DNA of 64,000 nucleotides from contig JAFUTW010000038.1 of the NCBI GenBank assembly GCA_017484085.1, positions 1 to 64,000 of the forward strand. Direction: 5' to 3'. Below the pieces are notes generated by a model. It did no database searches. It worked only from the letters and a program-made list of their open reading frames with translations, and was not told where the DNA came from. This document shows, piece after piece, positions 21,348 to 29,465 of this stretch. Numbering within the stretch: the stretch's first letter is position 1; every line of letters begins with the position of its first letter. The stretch is from Clostridia bacterium. Lineage in GTDB: Bacteria > Bacillota > Clostridia > Christensenellales > Aristaeellaceae. The translations under genes and the position numbers were made by a program.

Positions 21348-21563
21348 ATGGACAAGACCGAAAAAGCCTTGAATGACATTTGCGAGCAACTGAAGGAGAT
21401 CAACAAGACTCTCGATAAAGTGGTGAAGGTTGAGGCAGCGTTAAGCCAGGGTATTATACAGTACTCTCTTGCCGATCTCAAAATCAGAACACACGCATAT
21501 ATGGATACGGATGACGATGAGATGCTGGATCGGCTATTAGATCAAATGCTGAAAAAGGAGTGA
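21348..21563 (+). CDS. small coiled-coil protein of unknown function
   Basis: A 71-residue protein after a strong GGGGAGA site. The first half (DICEQLKEINKTLDKVVKVE) has heptad-like spacing of Ile/Leu/Val, suggesting a short coiled coil; the end (DTDDDEMLDRLLDQMLKKE) is acidic then basic. No family was recognised. It sits between the P-loop gene and the terminase fragment, so it is most likely a phage gene. Confidence 0.65.
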   Translation: MDKTEKALNDICEQLKEINKTLDKVVKVEAALSQGIIQYSLADLKIRTHAYMDTDDDEMLDRLLDQMLKKE

Positions 21564-21626
21564 TCACACGTGAGCACATCCAGGGCGAGAGACGGCCCCA
21601 AGACAACTGAATAGAGGAGGGAGTGC

Positions 21627-22106
21627 ATGGACGTCCGAAAGGGCAGCCAGACTCCCTCCCATTCCGTGATCCTGCCCTACACCAGCTCAGAGGGTGACGA
21701 GGCGTGCCGGATCTATGAGATGACCGGCCGCACGGCGCAGGAATGGCAGCGTCTTCTTTTGACGAACATCCTCGGCAAGAACGACGAAGGCCTCTGGACG
21801 CACACGAAGTTCGGGTATGCAGTCCCGCGCCGAAACGGCAAGAACGAAGTCGTTGCAATGCGCGAGCTGTACGGCCTTCGCGAGGGTGAAAAGATCCTTC
21901 ATACCGCGCACAGGACGACGACCAGCCGGTCGGCATGGGAGCGCCTGTGTCAGCTGCTGGACGATGCCGGAATCGAATACAAGGCCACGGGTGCGCTGGG
22001 GCAGGAAAGCATCCGGCTTCCGGGAATGAACCTAACGGCAAATATGCCCCAGATCGGGATAAAAAATCGCAGACAAGGGATAACCCTTTATCTGCGACTC
22101 TTATAG
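21627..22106 (+). pseudogene. phage terminase large subunit, N-terminal fragment
   Basis: Large terminases are DNA-packaging ATPase/nucleases of roughly 500-600 residues; only about 130 recognisable residues remain. Seen: LPYTSSEGDEACRIYEMTGRTAQEWQ-type start (in parts), LWTHTKFGYAVPRRNGKNE with the degenerate Walker A at residues 67-73, and LHTAHRTTTSRSAWERL. Family likeness stops near residue 132. From about residue 145 the frame translates the terminator of the neighbouring minus-strand operon. The nuclease domain is absent, so this cannot package DNA. GAGGAGGGAG ribosome site is intact. Confidence 0.85.
22060..22097 (-). terminator. terminator of the CotH-DUF4956-VTC operon
   Basis: Read on the minus strand: TCGCAGATAAAGGG, loop TTAT, CCCTTGTCTGCGA, then TTTTTTAT. 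One mismatch region in the stem. It lies 34 bases after the VTC stop and inside the tail of the terminase frame, marking the prophage deletion edge. Confidence 0.88.
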
Positions 22107-22130
22107 CTGTAAATCTGAGAAGGACCGGCC

Positions 22131-22838
22131 TTAATACTCTTTATTCTCGTACCTTCTGCACCAGACATACTTGCTGACGGCGCTGCGCTGCGCGGTAATG
22201 CCGCTCAGCACGGTCTGAAGATAGGAGGGGAGAAACTCGTCGTATTTGACTTCCAGGATCTCCACCGGATCATCAAAGACCGGATAGGTGGGCAGTGCTG
22301 CATTGAACAGATCATGCGAAAAGAGGCCGGTGCGCAAATGCTTGTCAAAGGTGATGCGCACCTCTTCCGCTTCGTGGATGTAGGCTTCCCGCACATAATC
22401 CACGATGACGGCCGGACGGAGCAGGCGGGTCTTCATCTCCCGGTAAACATCGTGGAGGAGAGGATGCTTCATCCGCTGCAGGCCTTCCGGATCGCCGGCG
22501 ATCAGCTGGTCCGCGAGATCGCGCGGGATGCTGACACTCTGCTTGGAGATGAGATCGCCGAGCTTGTGCTTGCATTCCAGCTTGATGACCCGGTCGCTGA
22601 AATTGTAGATCCGGATCCGGTACTTCTTTCGCATGCCGACACCGGCGATCTTCTCCTCCAGGGCCTGATCATCGAAGGTGTCGAAGTACAGGGAACGGAT
22701 GACATACTCATTGTTCCGATCTCCGTTCGGGTCCGGCGTGAGCAGCGGTTTCAGGATGCCCCGCAGAACGCCGAGCTCGGCCGGAGTAATCAGATACTTC
22801 AGCTCATGGCGCAGGGGCATGCTGCGAATCGTAGGCAT
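22131..22838 (-). CDS. VTC-domain protein (polyphosphate polymerase-like)
   Basis: The 235-residue product matches the VTC domain, the tunnel-shaped fold of triphosphate tunnel metalloenzymes that in eukaryotic Vtc4 makes polyphosphate from ATP. Strand motifs with alternating charged residues are present: RHELKYLI, YVIRSLYFDTFDD, RKKYRIRIYN, IKLECKHK, AVIVDYVREAY, VRITFDKHLRT and LEVKYDEFLP. The acidic and basic positions expected to line the tunnel are kept. AAAGGAG lies 5 bases before the ATG. It is the last gene of an operon with DUF4956 and CotH, a partnership seen in many bacteria whose joint role is not settled. Confidence 0.9.
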   Translation of the reverse strand: MPTIRSMPLRHELKYLITPAELGVLRGILKPLLTPDPNGDRNNEYVIRSLYFDTFDDQALEEKIAGVGMRKKYRIRIYNFSDRVIKLECKHKLGDLISKQSVSIPRDLADQLIAGDPEGLQRMKHPLLHDVYREMKTRLLRPAVIVDYVREAYIHEAEEVRITFDKHLRTGLFSHDLFNAALPTYPVFDDPVEILEVKYDEFLPSYLQTVLSGITAQRSAVSKYVWCRRYENKEY

Positions 22839-22849
22839 AGGCGCTCCTT

Positions 22850-23524
22850 TTAGTTGCCGGCTTCAGACTGGCAGGCGATCAGCGTTGCGCTGTGGACGCC
22901 ATTGGTGTCAAGCAGCTTGTTGACGATATCCAGACGCTCGCGAAGCTGTACTTCAACGGTCAGTTCCACGCCGCCGGCCGTGACGGATTTGCTGCGCAAC
23001 CGCTGAACCTTGATGCGGCGGACGTGATCCATGACGGCATCCTCTGCATCCTGGGCGTAGTGGATGACGAGCAGGAAGGTGTTGGGAGAGCGCAGGCGGA
23101 AGAAGGTCAGCAGCAGCATGACGATGGAAATGCCCGCGACTACGACCAATGCGATGGTGTACAGCTCAGCGCCCAGAAGGATGCCCATCGTAAGCGACCA
23201 GAACATGTAGGCGGTATCGAGCGGATCCTTGACGGCCGTACGGAAACGGACAATGGAGAGGGCGCCGACCATACCCATTGAAAGAGCGATGTTAGACTTG
23301 ATACACATGACGACAGGCGTCGTGATCATGCAGAGCATGATGAGCGTAGTGGAAAACGAAGGGGAATAGAGCACCCCGCGGAAGGTCTTGCGGTAGACCA
23401 GCGCGATGATGAGCCCGACGAGGAAGCCCATCGCCAGGGCCAGCACCATCTTCATGGGGGTGAGACTGGCCATCTGCTGGGAAAACCATTCATTTACGCT
23501 GGCGTCGTTGATTAAGCTTTTCAT
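22850..23524 (-). CDS. DUF4956 membrane protein
   Basis: 224 residues with about four membrane helices in the first 130 (MVLALAMGFLVGLIIALVY, FSTTLIMLCMITTPVVMCI, GILLGAELYTIALVVVAGIS and neighbours). Between them is the family motif GALSIVRFRTAVKDPLDTAY. A soluble C-terminal domain of about 80 residues follows (VELTVEVQLRERLDIVNKLL). It lies 11 bases before the VTC gene and 35 bases after the CotH gene, so the three are one operon. Biochemical role unknown; it may anchor the VTC enzyme or move its product. Confidence 0.9.
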   Translation of the reverse strand: MKSLINDASVNEWFSQQMASLTPMKMVLALAMGFLVGLIIALVYRKTFRGVLYSPSFSTTLIMLCMITTPVVMCIKSNIALSMGMVGALSIVRFRTAVKDPLDTAYMFWSLTMGILLGAELYTIALVVVAGISIVMLLLTFFRLRSPNTFLLVIHYAQDAEDAVMDHVRRIKVQRLRSKSVTAGGVELTVEVQLRERLDIVNKLLDTNGVHSATLIACQSEAGN

Positions 23525-23559
23525 TAACAGATACCTCCTAATGATGTGTAATGACTGAT

Positions 23560-26500
23560 TTATTCTTCCGGTTTATCCGGACAGGGTCCGAAGTAGGATT
23601 CCATTTGTACATCACTCAGCTTGAAATAAGATTGAATCTCCTGGTACATGTACCAGGGACGCCGGGTGAAGATACGGGTCAGCGCGCGTTCACAGCGGGT
23701 CACCCAGTAGTTGTAGCCGCCTTCCGGATTCTTCGGCTGGTCGAAGCTGATCTTCGGATGGACTTCCGCGGCCCAGCGCTGCATGTGCATCTGCATTTCC
23801 GGCTTGATTTCGGCAATCATGCTGTTGAACAGCCGGGTGAGGTAATCCGTGGTAAACACCGTCTGGAAATAATGGCCGTAACGCGTGAGGAAGCGGTCCT
23901 GTATCTCCGGGACTTTGATGAGATGGCGGATGAGGACGTTGCTCTTGATCTTCTGGGCGCCCATGCCTTTATCGTTCAGCACGTAAGCGACGCCGCCGCT
24001 CAGTTTTCCGCGGCTCACCGTTACGTTGAAGAAGCCCCAGTCAGAGTCATAGAAGAGGTAGCGCCACTTTCCGTCCCCGGATTTGGCGTTTCGGTAGAAG
24101 CGGATGTTGCCGGGGTCGGTATTGCCGAAGAAGGATTCGAAGATGAAGTAGTCGAGCATGTTGTCGATGTCGATCTGGGAGCAGACATACTCGTATGCCG
24201 CTTTGTCATTGACGAGATCGTGGCTCTCCACGTACTCGACCAGCTTTTTGTAATCCCGGTTGGTTCCCTGCTTGACCTGCGTGGAACTGGTGCCGCTGGA
24301 TTCCAGCATGTCGATATCGCCGGGATTCTCCCAGCCCTCATGCTGTGCGACCATCTTGACGCCTGCACGCTCGCGCATGTTGTAGTGGCCCCAGTACTGA
24401 CCGTTGATGTAGACGATGACCGGATTCCACGCCTGGGTCACGACGCTGCTGCCGGAGGCATCGATGATGCGGGCCTGCATGCCGTCGATGACGCGTGTAT
24501 ACAGGCCGTCCTGGCCGCCGTTGCGCAGCACGAAGCTTGCGTAACTGTCATACGGCCTGTCAGAGAAGAGGGGATAGTTGAAGCGGTCGACGCCGTATTG
24601 TCCATCCGCCTTAATGTAAAGGCTTTTCTGCGGCATGTCAAGGGAAAACTGTCCCATGACGCGGAAGGTCATGCCCTGGCTGAAGCGCTGCACACGGTCG
24701 TTGTCATAATACTCGACCCAGCCGCCGAACCAGTTCTTCTGCCAGTAGGTCGCATTTTTCCACGGCGTTTTCTGCGCCTCGCGGTCCAGCGTGGGGCCGT
24801 CTGCGAACATGCCCGTTTCGTCATTCCAGAGGTTGTTCGGATCGGTCGTGATGCACACGACGGGCATCGTGTGATAAACAGAGATGAGATAGGTCTGGGA
24901 GACGACCTGGGAGGGTTCGACGCCGTCCCGCCACGCGCGGGCGCGGATGACGGTGTTGGAACGGACCTCGATCGGACCGGTATAGAGCTCGGATGAGAGG
25001 GTCGGGTCGCTTCCGTCGGTGGTATAACGGACGACGCTGTCAGCAGGGACGGAGAGGGTCACGCCGTTGCTTCCCTCGAGCGGGCGCTCAAAAAGTCCGC
25101 CAACAGTTACAAAAGCCGGGGTGTCGGCAAAGCCGATGAAGCCTTCGCCGTTAGGCGCGCCTGGGGTAGGGACCGTATAGTAAAAAAGACCGGCCTGGCC
25201 CAGCGTTCTGCCGTAAGAGTTGTCGTCATAGAGCTGGGGAACGACGACTTTATCAAGGATCTTCCCTTCCGGGGTGGAGAGGCAGACCGTTTCCCCGGAC
25301 TGCTTGAGGCCGTAATTCGTAAAGGTGTAGACGCCGGCCTTGCTCGTCTGCGTCTTGTCACAGTGGATGACGATGTAGCTGTTGTTCTCGATGGTGATAT
25401 CGGGGAACTGCCATTTCCGGGGCTTTTTGATATTATCGGACAGGCCGTACCCTTTCAGGTTGACTGCCTGTCCGCTCATGTTATAGATTTCAATGTAATC
25501 ATAGAAGTAGTTGACGCCGGGCGTGTGCGTTTTGGTATTGCCCGTCATGACTTCTGTGATGTAAAGCCCCGATGTGTTCGCCAGACAGAGCTTTGTATCC
25601 ATGGCGATCTCACTGGTGTGCGTATTGGGCAGCCCGGGCGTCGGCTGGGTAAACCGCTTGAAGACCTCGGGGTTGTTGGTCTCGTCCCGGCCCCAGGACT
25701 CGTCGGCGCCGAGCAGATCGTAACTGACGAGATCCACCATGCGCCCCTGGATATCGGAGAGGATGACCGTCTCTGCGTTGCTGCGCAGGCGGAAGCTTGC
25801 GTGAGGCCATCCGCCGTCGGCTGCCGCACGGTTTTTGCCGGAAGCAAAGACGACGTAGTAGCCGCCCGGAGCGATGGTGGCGCCGGCCGGGAAGCGCCAT
25901 TTGACACGGCTCTCCGTGTTGTCGCTGAGCGCGTAATTGGAGAGATCGATAGGGGACGTGGAGTTGTTGTGCAGCTCGATCCAGTCCGGATACTCACCGT
26001 CCTCGTCCTGCAGGGTCGTAATCGAACTGGCGCAGATTTCGTTGATGACGAGGCTGCCGGCTGTCAGAAGGGTAGAGGCGCGGAACTCGGCGTAACCCTC
26101 CTGTGTATTGCCGTATCCGGGTGTGTACTGTTCGGTGATGATGTACCGGTCATCGCCGATCCAGCAATAGCTCATATTGGCATCCATCGCGGGAACTTCG
26201 ACAGTCTCGTAAGCGACGCCGTCTGTCCCGAACAGGAAGAGCTTGTCTCCTGCGCTAGAAAGCTTGAAGTTGGCGTGATACGCTTTGCCGATTTCGTTTT
26301 GCGTACTGTCGGAAGCGAACACGATGATGTGCTCTCCGGGCGCCGCCGTCACATCCGGGAAAACGAAGATGATCTTGTCCTCCCGGTCGCTGAGACCGTA
26401 TCCGCCGATGCGGATGTAGTCCGAGGAGGTGTTGGTGAGCTCGATCCAATCCGGGAAGGAGCCGGTTTCATCCGGGAAAGCGCTCCGGTTGGAGGACATG

Positions 26501-26736
26501 ACCTCCGTAATGCGCAGCCGGCGGTCGCCTGTCCCGGCTTCTGCCGGTTCGATCTCGGTACCGGAGACGTTGGCTGCAGGAGCCGGAGCGATCCGGGGAG
26601 CGAAGACGACCAGCGCGGCGAGGGCCGCACACAGGATAATAAGATAGGCCAGCGTATATTTCTTCGGCTTTTCCCGCCGCAGATGCTTGCGCATGGGCTT
26701 CTTCGGGAGACCGCCGCGGGTTCTTCGTTTTTGCAT
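23560..26736 (-). CDS. lamin-tail/CotH kinase-family surface protein
   Basis: 1058 residues. A basic N-terminus and one membrane helix (LAYLIILCAALAALVVFA) suggest it is exported and anchored. Then come three lamin-tail (LTD) domains, each with the xITEV/INEI start and a GYGLSD/NYALSD turn; a chitobiase-C-terminal-like segment (VRYTTDGSDPTLSSELYTGP); and a CotH kinase domain (FRVMGQFSLDMPQKSLYIKA, FVLRNGGQDG, GHYNMRERAGVK, DSDWGFF). CotH proteins phosphorylate secreted proteins in Bacillus spores; the target here is unknown. First gene of the CotH-DUF4956-VTC operon; AAAGGA site and an extended -10 promoter lie upstream. Confidence 0.9.
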   Translation of the reverse strand: MQKRRTRGGLPKKPMRKHLRREKPKKYTLAYLIILCAALAALVVFAPRIAPAPAANVSGTEIEPAEAGTGDRRLRITEVMSSNRSAFPDETGSFPDWIELTNTSSDYIRIGGYGLSDREDKIIFVFPDVTAAPGEHIIVFASDSTQNEIGKAYHANFKLSSAGDKLFLFGTDGVAYETVEVPAMDANMSYCWIGDDRYIITEQYTPGYGNTQEGYAEFRASTLLTAGSLVINEICASSITTLQDEDGEYPDWIELHNNSTSPIDLSNYALSDNTESRVKWRFPAGATIAPGGYYVVFASGKNRAAADGGWPHASFRLRSNAETVILSDIQGRMVDLVSYDLLGADESWGRDETNNPEVFKRFTQPTPGLPNTHTSEIAMDTKLCLANTSGLYITEVMTGNTKTHTPGVNYFYDYIEIYNMSGQAVNLKGYGLSDNIKKPRKWQFPDITIENNSYIVIHCDKTQTSKAGVYTFTNYGLKQSGETVCLSTPEGKILDKVVVPQLYDDNSYGRTLGQAGLFYYTVPTPGAPNGEGFIGFADTPAFVTVGGLFERPLEGSNGVTLSVPADSVVRYTTDGSDPTLSSELYTGPIEVRSNTVIRARAWRDGVEPSQVVSQTYLISVYHTMPVVCITTDPNNLWNDETGMFADGPTLDREAQKTPWKNATYWQKNWFGGWVEYYDNDRVQRFSQGMTFRVMGQFSLDMPQKSLYIKADGQYGVDRFNYPLFSDRPYDSYASFVLRNGGQDGLYTRVIDGMQARIIDASGSSVVTQAWNPVIVYINGQYWGHYNMRERAGVKMVAQHEGWENPGDIDMLESSGTSSTQVKQGTNRDYKKLVEYVESHDLVNDKAAYEYVCSQIDIDNMLDYFIFESFFGNTDPGNIRFYRNAKSGDGKWRYLFYDSDWGFFNVTVSRGKLSGGVAYVLNDKGMGAQKIKSNVLIRHLIKVPEIQDRFLTRYGHYFQTVFTTDYLTRLFNSMIAEIKPEMQMHMQRWAAEVHPKISFDQPKNPEGGYNYWVTRCERALTRIFTRRPWYMYQEIQSYFKLSDVQMESYFGPCPDKPEE

Positions 26737-26771
26737 GGAAAGATCCTTTCAATCGAAAATGCAGATAAACT

Positions 26772-26780
26772 ATTATATCA
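26772..26780 (-). promoter_or_regulatory. extended -10 promoter of the CotH operon
   Basis: Minus-strand TGATATAAT (TGn plus perfect TATAAT), about 35 bases ahead of the CotH gene start. The -35 region (TTTTCT at 17-base spacing) is poor, consistent with an extended -10 promoter. Confidence 0.6.
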
Positions 26781-26848
26781 TTGAAAACGTGCGGAGAAAA
26801 GACGGGAAATTCTTTTACTTGTTAAATATTGTTTAATTTCTGCGCTGC

Positions 26849-28234
26849 TCAGGGGGTGTCCGTCGTCAGGGATACCTCATAGGAAGAAGCACCCCAGAGG
26901 TCTTCAACTTCGATGCGGAGCACGCTGCCGGGGGGAAGGAAGCGCCTGGGCGGAAAAGAAAGGGAGAGCGTATTCGCCCCGTCAGCTGAAGGGCGGTACA
27001 GATAGCCGGTGAGCAGAGGAACTTCTTCCTGCATGAGGCTTCTCGAGAAAACGGAGCAGAGCACCGGCTGACGGGCAGACAGGCGCAGCGCAAGGCCGCG
27101 CCCCTCGGGGGAGATGGCGCCGGAGAGACTGAGACCGGCACGGTTATCCGGGCTGTTGGAGCAAAGGGCAAACAGCTTTTCAGAGCACAGCAGCAGGGCG
27201 TCTTCCTCAACGGAGAAAACCTGCAGGATGAAATAGTCTCCGATAAGCGCATCCGCATCCAAAGAGAAGCTGCGGGTCATCCTCCCGGGCTGCAGCGCAG
27301 GATCGGACGGCTCCCGGACGCTGAAAGCTCCGGCCCAGTCCCAGCCGCGATCGGTATACTCGATCAGCCGGTAGAGGATACTGACAGGCCGCCGGAGGGT
27401 AAAGGAGAAGGAAAGCGTACACGCATCGCGCGCAAGGAGTTGCTGGCCGTAAGAAAAATCCGTCAGCGGACACAGAGGGGCGGCGCCCTTGACGGAGGGC
27501 AGGACCAGAGTATCGGCGCAGTTGGAAGAGATCTGCACGGTAGACGAGGGAAGAGCGTGCAGAAGCTGGTGGTAAACCTCATCCAGGGTGACCTTCCGGT
27601 CCCCGTTCCGGTCGGCTTCCGCCGGCCCGTACAGACCCAGCGCGGTGCAGAAGGAAGAGGCAAAGTAGGAAAGCGCTCCGCTCTGCACGCCTTCGCCGAG
27701 ATAATACCATGCGGCTTCCGAAGAGGAAGACGAGGTCAGGACGCTGAGGGAGGGTTGATCCTCTGTCAGGTACGACAAAACAGCGCCGGAATGACAGGCA
27801 TCCAGGATCAGCAGCGTCTGCCCCGGCAGCGAGGCAAGCAGGCGCAGGAGCGCCCCGGCGGAAACCGCCTCTTCCTCCGCTCCGTCGGAGAGGATCAGCT
27901 GATAGCCGCCGTCTTCAGACAGAACGCCATGTGTGCAGAGATAAAAGACAGAAAGGTCATCCACCTGTGCGCCGGAGAAAAAGGAGAGGGTGACGGCAGA
28001 CAGAGCGTCGAAGCTGCTCAGCGTACCGTCCTCAACATCAAGGCTGTCGCCCGTAACACCGGAAGCAGAAAAGACGGAGGCCAGGAACTGCAGATTGCCG
28101 GAGGCCTCATAGCCCAGGGAGGGGTAGGACGCAAATTCCCGGCAGGAGGTGAGCAGGACCCGGGTCTGACCCAGGACGGGGGCCTGCAGAAGCAGTAAAA
28201 GCAGAACTGTGCATAGAAACGCGAATCGCCGCAA
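26849..28234 (-). CDS. secreted caspase-family (C14) peptidase
   Basis: 461 residues from TTG 28234. The start is chosen because AAAGGAGG lies 9 bases upstream and because an in-frame ATG at 28273 overlaps the -10 element. The N-terminus RRFAFLCTVLLLLLLQAPVLG is a clear signal peptide. The C14 core has the catalytic His in YLCTHGVLSEDGG and the Cys in LLILDACHSGAVL. An EF-hand-like loop DRNGDRKVTLDE follows, as in many bacterial caspases. The last 200 residues form beta-rich sequence of no recognised family. It is transcribed alone, 112 bases upstream of the CotH gene, on the same strand. Confidence 0.85.
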   Translation of the reverse strand: MRRFAFLCTVLLLLLLQAPVLGQTRVLLTSCREFASYPSLGYEASGNLQFLASVFSASGVTGDSLDVEDGTLSSFDALSAVTLSFFSGAQVDDLSVFYLCTHGVLSEDGGYQLILSDGAEEEAVSAGALLRLLASLPGQTLLILDACHSGAVLSYLTEDQPSLSVLTSSSSSEAAWYYLGEGVQSGALSYFASSFCTALGLYGPAEADRNGDRKVTLDEVYHQLLHALPSSTVQISSNCADTLVLPSVKGAAPLCPLTDFSYGQQLLARDACTLSFSFTLRRPVSILYRLIEYTDRGWDWAGAFSVREPSDPALQPGRMTRSFSLDADALIGDYFILQVFSVEEDALLLCSEKLFALCSNSPDNRAGLSLSGAISPEGRGLALRLSARQPVLCSVFSRSLMQEEVPLLTGYLYRPSADGANTLSLSFPPRRFLPPGSVLRIEVEDLWGASSYEVSLTTDTP

Positions 28235-28271
28235 ATCTGCAGGCCTCCTTTCATCGATCCTATATGAGGTC

Positions 28272-28300
28272 ATTTTACTCCGGCAGATGAGAGAATTCAA
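28272..28300 (-). promoter_or_regulatory. promoter of the caspase gene
   Basis: Minus strand TTGAAT (28300-28295), 17-base spacer, TAAAAT (28277-28272). Transcription should begin near 28265, leaving a leader of about 30 bases with the AAAGGAGG site before TTG 28234. Confidence 0.65.
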
Positions 28301-28316
28301 CCGGAGCGGAACAACT

Positions 28317-28346
28317 AAAAAAGCACAGGCTGATGAAAGCCTGTGC
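28317..28346 (-). terminator. terminator after the TetR gene
   Basis: Perfect 9-bp stem GCACAGGCT / AGCCTGTGC with a 6-base loop; on the minus strand it is followed by TTTTTTAG. It separates tetR from the caspase promoter. Confidence 0.92.
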
Positions 28347-28361
28347 AAGAAAAACAGGAGG

Positions 28362-28895
28362 TCAATGGCGCCCAAAGACAGCCTCATAAGCTTTGGCAAT
28401 GACTTCTTCCGGCTGATCGACCGTTTTTCCGGTCGCGACCATGCAGGCCAGCCCGTGAACATAGATGTGCAGTTCTTCACAGGCTTGCAGGACAGCTTCC
28501 CGGGACAGGCCGGTCGATGCGCATTCGGCAGCAATTACGGCTTCGGGCATCTGCATCAGAACGACGCAGGGATCTGTCTCCCTGACAGAAAGAAGATGAA
28601 GGAAGACCATTGGATAATCGGCTGCAAACCGGACATATGCGCAGCAGCGCCCGATCTCGGAAAAACCTTCATTCTCTGCAGCGGCGAGTGCATTCCTGAA
28701 ATCCTGGATGCCCTTTTCGATGAGCGCTTTGCGCAGGCCGCTCATATCCGGAAAATAACTGAACAGCGGCTGTGTGGAGCAGTTCAGCGCCTTGGATACG
28801 GAGCGGGCATTGACGGCGGTCATCCCGCCGCGGGCGAACATCTCGTAGGCTTTATTCAGGATGATCTCTTGTGTAAATCTCTGTTTTGGCGGCAT
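28362..28895 (-). CDS. TetR/AcrR-family transcriptional regulator
   Basis: 177 residues. The N-terminal DNA-binding domain has FTQEIILNKAYEMFARGGM and the helix-turn-helix VNARSVSKALNCSTQPLFSYF. The C-terminal ligand domain (TetR_C type) has LHIYVHGLACMVATGKT near the end. ATG at 28895 is used since AAAGGAG lies upstream and the residues before it are not conserved. It is monocistronic, with its own promoter, a palindrome overlapping the -35 and a terminator. Target genes cannot be told from context; self-regulation is likely. Confidence 0.88.
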   Translation of the reverse strand: MPPKQRFTQEIILNKAYEMFARGGMTAVNARSVSKALNCSTQPLFSYFPDMSGLRKALIEKGIQDFRNALAAAENEGFSEIGRCCAYVRFAADYPMVFLHLLSVRETDPCVVLMQMPEAVIAAECASTGLSREAVLQACEELHIYVHGLACMVATGKTVDQPEEVIAKAYEAVFGRH

Positions 28896-29014
28896 ATATT
28901 CCAGACTCCTTTGAATTTGTTGTGTGCGTGCCACTTGAAGAGAACGGCCTGTGTAAATAAATAATGATTGGATGCATGAAGGCTGAAGTCAAGGAATGAC
29001 ACGTTACAAAACAC

Positions 29015-29043
29015 ATTATATCTTAATCTGAATATATATTCAA
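29015..29043 (-). promoter_or_regulatory. promoter of the tetR gene
   Basis: Minus strand TTGAAT (29043-29038), 17-base spacer, perfect TATAAT (29020-29015). It gives a leader of about 110 bases before the ATG at 28895. Confidence 0.75.
29030..29041. promoter_or_regulatory. palindromic operator candidate over the tetR promoter
   Basis: GAATATATATTC is a perfect 12-base palindrome that covers part of the -35 and the upstream spacer of the tetR promoter. It is well placed for autorepression by the TetR protein; inferred. Confidence 0.5.
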
Positions 29044-29120
29044 GTGATATGTAAGAAGAATATCTTATTATCAACACATAAAAGCGTTATGATAAAGAAT
29101 GAACGGAATAATTGGGGAAA

Positions 29121-29150
29121 TAAAGAAAAGACGAGGAAAACCCTCGTCTT
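29121..29150 (-). terminator. terminator of rpmE
   Basis: Stem AAGACGAGG / CCTCGTCTT (9 bp, loop of 5), followed on the minus strand by TTCTTTATTT. It begins 33 bases after the rpmE stop. Confidence 0.85.
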
Positions 29151-29183
29151 TCATGCAGTCTTGGTTTCAGGCGATCAGCCGCA

Positions 29184-29390
29184 TCACAGGCCGTAACGCT
29201 TCTTGAAGCGATCGACACGTCCGCCGGTATCTACCAGCTTCTGCTTGCCGGTGTAGAACGGATGGCACTTGGAGCAGATTTCAACGCGAAGCTCTTTCTT
29301 CGTGGAACCCGTCACAAAAGTGTTGCCGCATACACAGGTGACCGTGGCCTTCTGGTACTTGGGATGGATACCCTCTTTCATCGTTTTCAC
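29184..29390 (-). CDS. rpmE: 50S ribosomal protein L31 (zinc-binding type)
   Basis: 68-residue ribosomal protein at the 30S-50S bridge. It has the zinc-ribbon Cys residues of the C+ form (TCVCGNTF and [11 protein letters not shown]) and the conserved end [20 protein letters not shown] lies 5 bases before the ATG at 29390. A MKEG start four residues in is less likely. It is transcribed alone from its own promoter, with a structured leader. Confidence 0.96.
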   Translation of the reverse strand: MKTMKEGIHPKYQKATVTCVCGNTFVTGSTKKELRVEICSKCHPFYTGKQKLVDTGGRVDRFKKRYGL

Positions 29391-29410
29391 CTCTCTCGCC
29401 GCAATACTAT

Positions 29411-29445
29411 CGCATGAAAGGCAACCTTTAAAGCCTTCTCATGCG
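29411..29445 (-). promoter_or_regulatory. stem-loop in the rpmE leader
   Basis: CGCATGA (29411-29417) pairs with TCATGCG (29439-29445) and AAGGC (29418-29422) with GCCTT (29433-29437), with a one-base bulge and a 10-base loop. It sits in the 5' untranslated region just before the rpmE ribosome site. A ribosomal-protein autoregulatory leader is a reasonable inference. Confidence 0.5.
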
Positions 29446-29465
29446 CCTAAACGGTGACAGTCCGC

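Larger units (their letters stand above)
19664..22060 (+). mobile_element. decayed prophage remnant with toxin-tipped head-protein cassette
   Basis: Between the fsa stop and the terminator of the minus-strand CotH operon lie five phage-type or fragmentary genes: a frameshifted small gene, the C-terminus of a head-morphogenesis protein fused to a nuclease-like domain, a P-loop protein, a small coiled-coil protein and a truncated large terminase. The first two-thirds are visibly richer in A+T than the flanking core genes. No integrase, portal, tail genes or clear att repeats were seen. Edges are approximate; the right edge is placed where the terminase frame runs into the chromosomal terminator. 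Confidence 0.75.

Noticed and set aside
19664..22060. Complete or inducible prophage
   Set aside because: No integrase, repressor, portal, tail or lysis genes, the terminase is truncated and no flanking direct repeats were seen.
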